Origin: Bacteroidota bacterium | GTDB lineage: Bacteria; Bacteroidota; Bacteroidia; Chitinophagales; Chitinophagaceae | Length of the DNA stretch: 34,954 bases | Direction of reading: 5' to 3' | NCBI GenBank assembly: GCA_963169885.1 | Contig: CAUJFR010000152.1 | Coordinates: 1-34,954, forward strand | Shown: positions 24,654 to 32,263 of the stretch, in pieces | Layout of the letters: every line of letters begins with the position of its first letter | Numbering within the stretch: position 1 is the stretch's first letter | Program-made: the position numbers and the translations under genes | Notes under the pieces: generated by a model | The model's input: only the letters and a program-made list of their open reading frames with translations | Database searches by the model: none | Told to the model about the DNA's origin: nothing

Positions 24654-25372
24654 TCAGGTCTCTTATTGTACCCGTCCTGCTGAACGGTTTGTTATTACTT
24701 TCTCCTGCTGCCAAAGCCCAGTTTGGTAAAGTGGAAATGAATATGTTTGATCATGACAGCAAGCCCTACTATTTTGGTATCACCATTGGCGTCAACCTGG
24801 CCCGTTTCCATACTGAATGGCACCCCCGTTTTCTCCAATCCGATAGTGTATTGATTGGCGAGCCGGTAAACTCCGGCGGACTTACGCTTGGTTTATCCGC
24901 AACCGGACGAATATCTAACCGCTTTCAGGTACGGTTTAACCCGCAATTGATGTTTATTGAGCGGAATATCTTTTATAAATTAAAGTACCCGGATTTTGAC
25001 GGCAATTTAGAAGTCACCAAAAAAGTGGAATCCGTAATTATGTCATTCCCTTTCCAGGTTAAATTCCAAAGTGACCGGATCGGTAATTTCAGGGTGTATA
25101 CCCTGGCGGGCTTTAAAGCAGATATTGATATGGCCAGTAATGCGCGGGCCAAAAAAGCAGAAGAGCTGATAAAGATTCAAAAACATGATTTCGGTCCGGA
25201 GTTCGGGATAGGATTTAATTTCTTCTTCCCCAGCTTTATCTTCTCGCCGGAAATAAAAATCAGTAACGGCTTACGTAATATTCATGCCCGTGATGAGAAC
25301 CTGCGATTCTCCAGTATGTTTGATAAGATCCAATCCAGGATGATCGTTTTCTCCATTCACCTTGAAGGATAA
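24623..25372 (+). CDS. porT: PorT-family outer-membrane protein of type IX secretion
   Basis: A 249-residue protein with a long signal region (about residues 10-33, ending AKAQ) and then a small beta-barrel rich in alternating strands: YYFGITIGVNLARFHTEW, GGLTLGLSATGRIS, FQVRFNPQLMFIER, SFPFQVKFQSDRIG, GPEFGIGFNFFFPSF. PorT is needed for T9SS export and gliding. The position directly behind menG, overlapping its end by 31 nt, is an arrangement I recall as conserved in Bacteroidota. A generic outer-membrane barrel is the alternative. Confidence 0.85.
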   Translation: MLHLLRKKSLIRSLIVPVLLNGLLLLSPAAKAQFGKVEMNMFDHDSKPYYFGITIGVNLARFHTEWHPRFLQSDSVLIGEPVNSGGLTLGLSATGRISNRFQVRFNPQLMFIERNIFYKLKYPDFDGNLEVTKKVESVIMSFPFQVKFQSDRIGNFRVYTLAGFKADIDMASNARAKKAEELIKIQKHDFGPEFGIGFNFFFPSFIFSPEIKISNGLRNIHARDENLRFSSMFDKIQSRMIVFSIHLEG

Positions 25373-25410
25373 TACACTTTTATACCCCCTGTATAATTTC
25401 AGTTTTCGCG

Positions 25411-27117
25411 TCAGAAGTCAAACTCCCGACGATGCATATTCCAGCGTAGTCCAAAGCTGATTACCGCTGTATTGCCGGATACAATAGGTGCCGTTTTCGT
25501 CTCCTGTTTCCGGACCAGTGCACTCAGTTCAAAAAACAAATTCTCTCTCCACTCATAAGAGACCAGGAAGGAGCCAATAAAAACGGACGTCTTCCAGCCG
25601 CTGCCGATCTCATAACCAAAATCGGCCTGGCGGAAAGGAGATACATTGGGATAGAAAATATTGCTGCCAAAACTCCGGCCACTGCTGTCTCGTCCTTGTG
25701 TATAGGCAATCAACTTACCGGTGATCTGCCATTTAGGCGCTGGCTGGTAACGGGCAATCGCGATCCACTCGCGGAAATTAGCTCCCAGCGGATGAGCCAG
25801 GGGCTGATTGTAATGGGTATAATTGGCCACCGAATCGCGGTGAGAATATGTAAAGGGCCGAACCCGGTTATGCTCCAGTTGCAGATCAAGATTGGGTATA
25901 CCAAACGCATCAATATATTTAGCGCCGAACTGCAGTCCCCACTTGTTGGCCCACCAGCCGCGGTTGTTTTTTATCTCTGACAAGAGAAATTCATCCAGCA
26001 TCAGTTGTCCGTAGACCTGGATCTTATGCGGCAGATTGGCTTTCACATCCAGTCCGGCCACCGAATTATCAAAACTACCGTTCTGTTGCTCCACCGAACG
26101 ATAGAAAATGATCGGGTTCAGGTAGCCAAAATCAAAGCGGTTGGGCCGGCCAAAAACAACGCCTTCAAACAATCCTATATTTAGCCATTTGGTGACGGCC
26201 ACATCCAGGTGGTGCATGGCCGCATACTTTTTTCCGATCAGCCTGTCCCCGGAGCGGTTGTCGGCATTATGCAGCTCCATAAACAGGTTCTGGTAATTGA
26301 ATTTCCATATCCGGGTATTGAGTTTCAGAAACAGATTACTGTTTCCAACATCACTCAGGAACAAACTGCGGTGTCCATTGCCGATAAAATTCCGGTCATA
26401 GCCAAAAGCCACATCAATATATTTGGTTACATTGAAAGTGAGGTAACCTCTTGCATCGAAATAATCATAGCCGGTTGTTTTGAAATCCTTATAAAACCCT
26501 GCACCAGGTACGGCTTTACGGGCCGATACAAAATCCCGAACATAGAAAGGCAGCCGTTCCTGGTTATCGGTCAGGTAAGTGGCAAATCCGATTTTATTGG
26601 CGATTCTTCCGCGGAGTGTCAGACCACGTGTGTTCTGGAACAGGCTTTCACTATTATCCTTTTCTTTGGAAACAGTTACCTGGATCACGGGATTTATCAC
26701 CAGGTCGAAATCCTTCACATGTACTTCATACAGGTTTGCGGGAGAGGTATAAAAGTTCTTCAGAACCGGTTTTTTTGTCTGAAAACCAACGCGAAGACTA
26801 TCCGGCAGGTATTCCAGGTTATTCGCCATGATCCGTTGCAAATTATACTGGTCCACCCTGGTCAGCGACTTTACCACGCGGTTATTCTGTAAAAGCCTGT
26901 TTTTGCCATCCGGAGAAAACAACGCATTCATCACATGCCGGCGGTTCAGCGGTCTTGTTTTAGAGAAATTAAACGCGGAATCCTTATAGGCCCGTATTTC
27001 GAGCCGCTCCAGCAATATCGCTGACTTATCGCCCTGGGGCAGGAAGGTCGTTTGTGAAAAACCGGAAATTGGGAGCCCGATCAGCGCCAGTCTTACAAGG
27101 CTTTGTTTAAATTGCAT
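25411..27117 (-). CDS. Outer-membrane beta-barrel protein, Wzi/RemB-like
   Basis: The 568-residue product has a signal peptide (residues 1-21, ISGFSQ) followed by about 130 residues of periplasmic or plug region and a large barrel of alternating amphipathic strands, ending with an aromatic strand (NTAVISFGLRWNMHRREFDF). Segments such as NPIIFYRSVEQQNGSFDN and KIQVYGQLMLDEF resemble capsule-assembly Wzi-type barrels and the gliding protein RemB, which I recall from this phylum. Role in surface polysaccharide or motility is therefore inference. It converges with porT and is divergent from pyrC with only 38 nt between the ATGs. Confidence 0.7.
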   Translation of the reverse strand: MQFKQSLVRLALIGLPISGFSQTTFLPQGDKSAILLERLEIRAYKDSAFNFSKTRPLNRRHVMNALFSPDGKNRLLQNNRVVKSLTRVDQYNLQRIMANNLEYLPDSLRVGFQTKKPVLKNFYTSPANLYEVHVKDFDLVINPVIQVTVSKEKDNSESLFQNTRGLTLRGRIANKIGFATYLTDNQERLPFYVRDFVSARKAVPGAGFYKDFKTTGYDYFDARGYLTFNVTKYIDVAFGYDRNFIGNGHRSLFLSDVGNSNLFLKLNTRIWKFNYQNLFMELHNADNRSGDRLIGKKYAAMHHLDVAVTKWLNIGLFEGVVFGRPNRFDFGYLNPIIFYRSVEQQNGSFDNSVAGLDVKANLPHKIQVYGQLMLDEFLLSEIKNNRGWWANKWGLQFGAKYIDAFGIPNLDLQLEHNRVRPFTYSHRDSVANYTHYNQPLAHPLGANFREWIAIARYQPAPKWQITGKLIAYTQGRDSSGRSFGSNIFYPNVSPFRQADFGYEIGSGWKTSVFIGSFLVSYEWRENLFFELSALVRKQETKTAPIVSGNTAVISFGLRWNMHRREFDF

Positions 27118-27155
27118 GGGTATTGGCTTTGACTAATTATTTCAATGTACAAGAT

Positions 27156-28499
27156 ATGCAAAATTACCTGATCCGGAATATACAGCTCGTCAATGAAGGA
27201 ACGATCCGTACGGCAGATGTGTTGCTGAAAAACGGCCGGATTGAACGGATCGGCGGACAACTCAATGAATCCAATGCAGCGGTTACTGAAATCAATGGCG
27301 AAGGAAAATATTTATTACCGGGTTGTATTGATGATCAGGTGCATTTCCGGGAACCCGGTCTGACTCATAAAGCCAGCATTGGTACTGAATCTAAAGCAGC
27401 AGTGGCCGGAGGTGTAACCAGCTTTATGGAAATGCCTAACACAATTCCCAATGCCCTGACCCAGGATTTACTGGAAGAAAAATACCAGATCGCAGCCCGT
27501 AGTTCAGTGGCGAACTATTCTTTTTTCATGGGTACAGCTAATAACAATACCGACGAAGTGTTGCGGACCAATGAAAAAAAGAAAGATATCTGTGGTATAA
27601 AAATATTTATGGGCAGCAGTACCGGCAATATGCTGGTCGATAATCCGAATACCCTTGACCGGGTGTTCAGGGAATCCGAAGTGTTGATTGCCACCCACTG
27701 TGAGGACGAAACCATCATCAAACGGAACCTGGACCGGCTGAAGCAAGAGGGCCGTGAACTGATACCTGCCGATCATCCCATCATACGTGATGAGGAAGCC
27801 TGTTACGAATCCTCGCTATATGCCATCCAGATCGCTAAAAAATACGGTACCCGTTTACATATCCTGCATATCAGCACCGCCAGGGAACTCCGGTTATTCA
27901 CCAATTTGTTCCCCCTGAAAGATAAACGCATCACCACTGAAGTCTGCGTACATCACCTGCATTTTACCAGCGATGACTATGCGCAGCTGGGCAATAAGAT
28001 CAAATGCAACCCCGCTATCAAGGCCCCGCATAACCGGGAAGGATTATGGGAAGCCCTGCTGGATGACCGGCTGGACATTATTGCCACGGACCACGCCCCG
28101 CATACCTGGGCAGAGAAAGATGAGCCTTATGAAAAAGCCCATGCCGGTCTGCCCCTCGTACAGCATTCCCTTTTACTGATGCTACACTATGTTAAACAAG
28201 GAAAGATAACCCTCGAAAAAGTGGTGGAAAAAATGAGTCATGCACCGGCCGACTGTTTCCATGTAAAAGAAAGAGGCTATATCCGTGAAGGCTATCATGC
28301 CGACCTGGTGATTGCTGACCTGAATGCACAGTATACTGTCAGCAAAGAAAATATACTTTATAAATGCGGCTGGAGTCCGCTGGAGGGATTTCAATTCCCC
28401 GCCAGCATACAAAATACCTTTGTAAACGGGCATATGGTGTATGGAAACGGGGTGGTGAATGAATCTCAGTGGGGGGAGCGGTTAGTGTTTGACAGATAA
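27156..28499 (+). CDS. pyrC: Dihydroorotase
   Basis: An amidohydrolase that closes carbamoyl aspartate to dihydroorotate in pyrimidine synthesis, 447 residues. The start is ATG 27156 (MQNYLIRNIQLVNEG); eleven in-frame codons upstream, from a TTG at 27123, lack family similarity. Motifs: DDQVHFREPGLTHKASI, GIKIFMGSSTGN (possible carboxylated Lys), ATHCED, HILHIST and TDHAPHTWAEKD. The first metal motif reads Q-V-H instead of the usual H-x-H. I recall the same in other Bacteroidota dihydroorotases, but could not check. Other binding residues look intact. Confidence 0.93.
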   Translation: MQNYLIRNIQLVNEGTIRTADVLLKNGRIERIGGQLNESNAAVTEINGEGKYLLPGCIDDQVHFREPGLTHKASIGTESKAAVAGGVTSFMEMPNTIPNALTQDLLEEKYQIAARSSVANYSFFMGTANNNTDEVLRTNEKKKDICGIKIFMGSSTGNMLVDNPNTLDRVFRESEVLIATHCEDETIIKRNLDRLKQEGRELIPADHPIIRDEEACYESSLYAIQIAKKYGTRLHILHISTARELRLFTNLFPLKDKRITTEVCVHHLHFTSDDYAQLGNKIKCNPAIKAPHNREGLWEALLDDRLDIIATDHAPHTWAEKDEPYEKAHAGLPLVQHSLLLMLHYVKQGKITLEKVVEKMSHAPADCFHVKERGYIREGYHADLVIADLNAQYTVSKENILYKCGWSPLEGFQFPASIQNTFVNGHMVYGNGVVNESQWGERLVFDR

Positions 28500-28510
28500 C
28501 CGGGAACGAA

Positions 28511-28573
28511 GCATCAAGATACAAGATACAAGAACCAAAGAAGATACAAAATTCAAAAAACAAGAAGCATCAA
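28511..28573 (+). repeat. Heptamer array, left of the four-helix-bundle gene (consensus GATACAA)
   Basis: GCATCAA, GATACAA twice and GAACCAA are consecutive. After a 4-nt slip GATACAA, AATTCAA and AAAACAA follow in phase. The block is bracketed by GAAGCATCAA at 28508-28517 and 28564-28573. It starts about 10 nt after the pyrC stop. Confidence 0.8.
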
Positions 28574-28666
28574 CGGGAGAGTCCCTGGCGGAAAAAACAG
28601 TATAAAACTGAGAAAAAAACGGTGAATAACTGGTGAATTGAACATTTATATGAAAAGCAGGTGATT

Positions 28667-28674
28667 TAGGTTTG
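28667..28674 (+). promoter_or_regulatory. Bacteroidota-type -7 element for the four-helix-bundle gene
   Basis: TAGGTTTG lies 9 nt before ATG 28684, so the gene carries its own promoter between the flanking repeats. No good -33 box. Confidence 0.5.
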
Positions 28675-28683
28675 AATAAAAAA

Positions 28684-29046
28684 ATGGAACCCCGGAAAAT
28701 TTATGATCTGGAAGAAAGAACAGCATTATATGCAGAAAGAATCAGGGATTTTTGTTTTACACTTCCTAAAAATGAGGTGAATAACGAATATATTTCACAG
28801 CTTTTAAGAGCAGGATCTTCACCAGGCAGCAACTATATTGAAGCCAATGAAAGTATTGGTGATAAAGACTTCCTGATGAAGATAAAAGTATGCAGACGGG
28901 AAGCAAAAGAGTCTTCATATTGGCTTAGACTTGTTATCACAAATAATACACTTGACGCAGAAAACGAAAGATCTGCTTTAAGGCAGGAAGCAAAAGAATT
29001 AGTTTTGATTTTCACCTCGATCATTAAGAAAAGAGGTGAAAGCTGA
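28684..29046 (+). CDS. Four-helix-bundle protein (S23/IVS-encoded family)
   Basis: A 120-residue helical protein of the family first found in intervening sequences of Leptospira 23S rRNA genes (TIGR02436 type) and related in fold to the Avd accessory protein of diversity-generating retroelements. Signature parts: RIRDFCFTLPKNEVNNEYISQLLRAGSSPGSNYIEAN and DFLMKIKVCRREAKESSYWLRLV. Family members form pentameric barrels; their cellular job is unclear. The start is ATG 28684 (MEPRKIYDLEERT), not the TTG at 28672. No reverse transcriptase or rRNA is near. The gene stands alone between inverted heptamer arrays. Confidence 0.88.
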   Translation: MEPRKIYDLEERTALYAERIRDFCFTLPKNEVNNEYISQLLRAGSSPGSNYIEANESIGDKDFLMKIKVCRREAKESSYWLRLVITNNTLDAENERSALRQEAKELVLIFTSIIKKRGES

Positions 29047-29152
29047 CCGGAAAACAACTTTGAGATTTATCACAAATTGCAATTCGGATCACAAGGCTAA
29101 AAAACCGCAACTAAGTAAGTTTTTGATTTTATTTGGAGTCTGGGCTTTGATG

Positions 29153-29188
29153 CTTCTTTGGTTCTTGTATCTTGTTTCTTGGAATTTG
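29153..29188 (-). repeat. Heptamer array, right of the four-helix-bundle gene, inverted
   Basis: On the plus strand units ending in TTG repeat every 7 bases (TTCTTTG, GTTCTTG, TATCTTG and so on to GAATTTG). They end 7 nt before the ATG of the MutS-like gene. 29153-29175 is the exact reverse complement of 28521-28543. No separate promoter is seen, so the array is the only candidate for promoter contacts of the MutS-like gene. Confidence 0.8.
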
Positions 29189-29195
29189 AAAAGTT

Positions 29196-30512
29196 ATGCA
29201 AATCGACCACACATCCTTCAACGACATCTCTATCTTCCACCCGGAAGAGGAATTCTCCATATTCCATAAGCTGAACTTTACCCGCACGGTGGGTGGGCGG
29301 GAATGGTTGCGGAAATTTTTTACAGAACCGCACAATGACCTGAATAAGATCCGTGGCACCCAGAAAGTGATCCGGACCTTTATGGAACATATCCAGCACT
29401 GGCCTTCCGACATCAGTAATGGCACCGTACTGGTGATGGATAAATTTCTTGATTACCCGATCGATCCCATCAATGAAAGTCCGGCTTCCTTCAATAACCT
29501 GTTGTACAAGTGGCTGCACCATGCGGACTATTCGATGATCAAGTATTCCATGCCGCATTTCGGCGATTTTTACCGGGGCCTGCGGAAGGTGTCGGAGCTG
29601 CTGACCGATCTTGATCTGCCTCCCGCCATCAAATTGTTTGTTGATCGTATCAACGGCATACTGAAAGAACCACCATTACAGAAACTGGCGGAAACGCAGC
29701 GGGGAGAGCGGCTCAGTGCCCGGCAGAATCTTTATTTCGCCTTTCATCTCCGGGGGCGTTATAAAAATAATACGCTGGAACTGATTGATATATTCAGCCG
29801 GCTGGATGCCTGGTACTCGATGGCCGTGGCGGTGAAAACCTATAAGCTCAGTTTCCCGGAATTTGTGGAACAAAACACACCACTGGTAGATGCCAGAGGA
29901 TTGTATCATATTCTGCTTCCCGTCCCTGTGCCCTATGACCTTCAGATGAATCCGGAACAGAATTTCGTGTTCCTTACCGGGGCAAATATGGCCGGCAAAA
30001 GCACCCTGATCAAATCTGTAGGTGCGGCCGTATTCCTCGCGCATATCGGTATGGGTGTGCCCGCCCAAGATATGAAGCTGACCCTGTTTGACGGACTGCT
30101 CAGCAATATCAATGTAGTGGATAATATTGCCAAAGGAGAAAGCTTTTTCTTCAATGAAGTACAACGGATCAAAAATACCATTGAAAAAATAAATAACGGA
30201 AAAAAATGGCTGGTGCTGATCGATGAACTGTTCAAAGGCACCAATGTACAGGATGCCATGAAATGCTCGCTGACCGTAATCAAGGGACTGATCAAAATCA
30301 AAAACTCCCTGTTCATCCTTTCCACCCATTTGTACGAGATAGGGGAAGAACTGAAAACCTATCCGAATATTTCCTTCCGGTATTTTGAAACCAATGTCAC
30401 TGATGAACAGCTCTCTTTCAGCTACCAGCTGCGCGAAGGCATCAGCAATGACCGGATCGGCTATGTGATTCTGAAACGGGAGAAAGTGGTGGAAATGCTT
30501 GAAAACTTATAG
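29196..30512 (+). CDS. MutS-like ATPase lacking the mismatch-recognition domain
   Basis: A 438-residue protein of the MutS family with the lever/core region (about residues 1-230) and the C-terminal ABC-type ATPase: Walker A GANMAGKST near 263-271, the FFFNEVQRIK segment, Walker B LVLIDELFKGTN, and STHLYEIGEEL with the switch His. The N-terminal mismatch-binding and connector domains of MutS are absent. The protein is therefore probably not the canonical repair MutS; it may act on DNA structures such as recombination intermediates, as for other MutS2-like or short MutS paralogues. No Smr domain is present. Intact, cytoplasmic, apparently monocistronic. Confidence 0.88.
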   Translation: MQIDHTSFNDISIFHPEEEFSIFHKLNFTRTVGGREWLRKFFTEPHNDLNKIRGTQKVIRTFMEHIQHWPSDISNGTVLVMDKFLDYPIDPINESPASFNNLLYKWLHHADYSMIKYSMPHFGDFYRGLRKVSELLTDLDLPPAIKLFVDRINGILKEPPLQKLAETQRGERLSARQNLYFAFHLRGRYKNNTLELIDIFSRLDAWYSMAVAVKTYKLSFPEFVEQNTPLVDARGLYHILLPVPVPYDLQMNPEQNFVFLTGANMAGKSTLIKSVGAAVFLAHIGMGVPAQDMKLTLFDGLLSNINVVDNIAKGESFFFNEVQRIKNTIEKINNGKKWLVLIDELFKGTNVQDAMKCSLTVIKGLIKIKNSLFILSTHLYEIGEELKTYPNISFRYFETNVTDEQLSFSYQLREGISNDRIGYVILKREKVVEMLENL

Positions 30513-30572
30513 GAAACCGTCCTTCATTTTACATTATGAGCCCGGGAATAATTTTTCTATATTGTGTTACTT

Positions 30573-32192
30573 ATGAAATTATCCCTGACGGCCCTGTTTG
30601 CCTTGCTGTTTTCCGGTTCAATTACCGCCCAGACAAAAACGGACATCCTGCATTACCGGTTTGCCATCGAACTGAATGATCTTTCGGATACCGTTTTTGG
30701 CAGTTGTCAGATTACCCTCGTGACCAAAACACCAGGCCGTTCTGTTACCCTCGATCTGCAAAATCTTTCCACCAAAGGAAAAGGGATGATCGTTGGCAGG
30801 ACCGTATTTCCTTATACTGTAAACGGCAATGATAATGCGCCTGACAGCCGGTTTACCCATCAGCAAAATAAACTGACCATTGAAGCGTTGCAGCCATTCA
30901 ATGCGGGAGATACCCTTCAGCTTTTAATCCAGTACAAAGGAATACCGGAAGACGGGCTGATCATTTCTAAAAACAGTTATGGTAAGCGAACCTTTTTTGC
31001 CGATAACTGGCCCAACCGGGCACATCACTGGATTCCCTGTGTGGATGAACCCGGCGATAAGGCCACAGTGGAGTTTATTGTAACGGCCCCTTCGCAATAT
31101 CAGGTAGTATCAAATGGAATCCAAGTGGAGGAAACCAATCTGACGGTTGATAAAAAACGGACACATTGGCGGGAAGACGTACCCCTGCCCACCAAGGTCA
31201 TGGTGATTGGCGTGGCTTCATTTGCCGTACAACATGCCGGGTTTGTGAATAATTGCATCCCGGTCAGTTCCTGGGTTTTTCCGGAAAATGCAGACAAGGG
31301 ATTTTATGATTATAGTATTGGCACGGACGTACTTGCTTTCTATGATCAGTATATTGGCCCCTACCCTTACCGTAAACTGGCCAATGTGCAATCCAAGACC
31401 ATTTACGGGGGCATGGAAAATGCAGGAGCTATTTTTTATTATGAACAATCCGTAACCGGTCAACAAAGTGAACAAGGTCTGTTCGCCCATGAAATCGTAC
31501 ACCAGTGGTTTGGCGATATGGCTACAGAGAAAAGTTTTGCGCATCTCTGGCTCAGTGAGGGTTTTGCTACTTACCTGACCCATATTTTTATGGAGCACAA
31601 ATATGGTACGGACAGTCTGAGCAAAAGAATGAAAGAGGACCGGGCATCTGTATTGAGTTTTGTAAAAGAAAGTAAACGTCCGGTGGTCGACAGCACGCCT
31701 AACTATAAAAGCCTGCTCAACGCCAACAGTTACCAGAAAGGCGGATGGGTATTGCACATGTTGCGGCGGGAAATCGGGGACTCCATGTTTCATGCAGGAG
31801 TTCGTGCGTACTATGACCTTTATAAAGGACGTAATGCTGAAACCAAAGAGCTGCAGGCTGTATTTGAAAAAATTTCAGGCAAACCACTGGAAACATTTTT
31901 TAACCAATGGTTATACCGTGGTGTCAATCCGCATGTGCAGATCAGCTGGAAGGAAGATCCGGCTACGGATGGTCTGATCATTACTATTGACCAGGTACAA
32001 AAAGGAAGGCCTTTTGAAATGCCGCTGGAAATGGAACTGCATTATGAAGGGAATAGTAAAGAAGTACGTCGTTTTGATATCAGCAAATCCTCCCATAGTT
32101 TTTTAATAACCGGTAAAGGAACCCTGTTGAAAGTAATCCCCGATCCCGGCACCTCTTTGTTGGCGGATTTCACCATTTTATCCGGGAAATAA
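30573..32192 (+). CDS. Exported M1-family aminopeptidase
   Basis: The 539-residue product has a signal peptide (residues 1-20, GSITAQ). The N-terminal beta domain contains WPNRAHHWIPCVDEPGDKAT, typical of M1. The exopeptidase motif is GGMENAGAI. The zinc site is HEIVHQWFGD (H306, E307, H310) with E329 in LWLSEGFATYL, the family spacing of 18 residues after the second His. The C-terminal part is short; the long ARM-like domain of E. coli PepN is absent, as in small periplasmic M1 enzymes. The start at ATG 30573 sits directly before the signal peptide; GTG 30564 is less likely. Role: release of N-terminal residues from peptides outside the cytoplasm. Confidence 0.92.
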   Translation: MKLSLTALFALLFSGSITAQTKTDILHYRFAIELNDLSDTVFGSCQITLVTKTPGRSVTLDLQNLSTKGKGMIVGRTVFPYTVNGNDNAPDSRFTHQQNKLTIEALQPFNAGDTLQLLIQYKGIPEDGLIISKNSYGKRTFFADNWPNRAHHWIPCVDEPGDKATVEFIVTAPSQYQVVSNGIQVEETNLTVDKKRTHWREDVPLPTKVMVIGVASFAVQHAGFVNNCIPVSSWVFPENADKGFYDYSIGTDVLAFYDQYIGPYPYRKLANVQSKTIYGGMENAGAIFYYEQSVTGQQSEQGLFAHEIVHQWFGDMATEKSFAHLWLSEGFATYLTHIFMEHKYGTDSLSKRMKEDRASVLSFVKESKRPVVDSTPNYKSLLNANSYQKGGWVLHMLRREIGDSMFHAGVRAYYDLYKGRNAETKELQAVFEKISGKPLETFFNQWLYRGVNPHVQISWKEDPATDGLIITIDQVQKGRPFEMPLEMELHYEGNSKEVRRFDISKSSHSFLITGKGTLLKVIPDPGTSLLADFTILSGK

Positions 32193-32251
32193 AACGGTTT
32201 TTACGGGAAAAACACAAGCGGCTGCAAGAGGGCTGAGGCGACAACATGCGC

Positions 32252-32258
32252 TACCTTG
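32252..32258 (+). promoter_or_regulatory. Possible -7 element for the YifB/ComM gene
   Basis: TACCTTG (one T short of TACCTTTG) lies 5 nt before ATG 32264. It supports that ATG as the start, because the ATG at 32246 would lie upstream of the box. Confidence 0.4.
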
Positions 32259-32263
32259 CCAGT

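Larger units (their letters stand above)
28508..29188. mobile_element. Candidate small mobile unit: heptamer arrays around a four-helix-bundle gene
   Basis: Arrays of 7-base units in opposite orientation lie at 28511-28573 and 29154-29188. They share a perfect 23-bp inverted repeat (28521-28543 with 29153-29175). Between them is one small gene of the S23/IVS-type four-helix-bundle family, visibly more A/T-rich than pyrC and the MutS-like gene. No transposase and no clear target duplication were found. Mobility is inference from the symmetrical borders and the family's known tendency to sit in insertions. Confidence 0.4.

Noticed and set aside
25380-25396. Terminator between porT and the barrel gene (TTATAC-CCCCT-GTATAA)
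   Set aside because: Only a 6-bp A/T-rich stem without a proper T tract; too weak to call.
26209-26892. 227-codon open frame antisense to the outer-membrane barrel gene
   Set aside because: Low-complexity shadow of the barrel gene, with no start context or recognised motifs.
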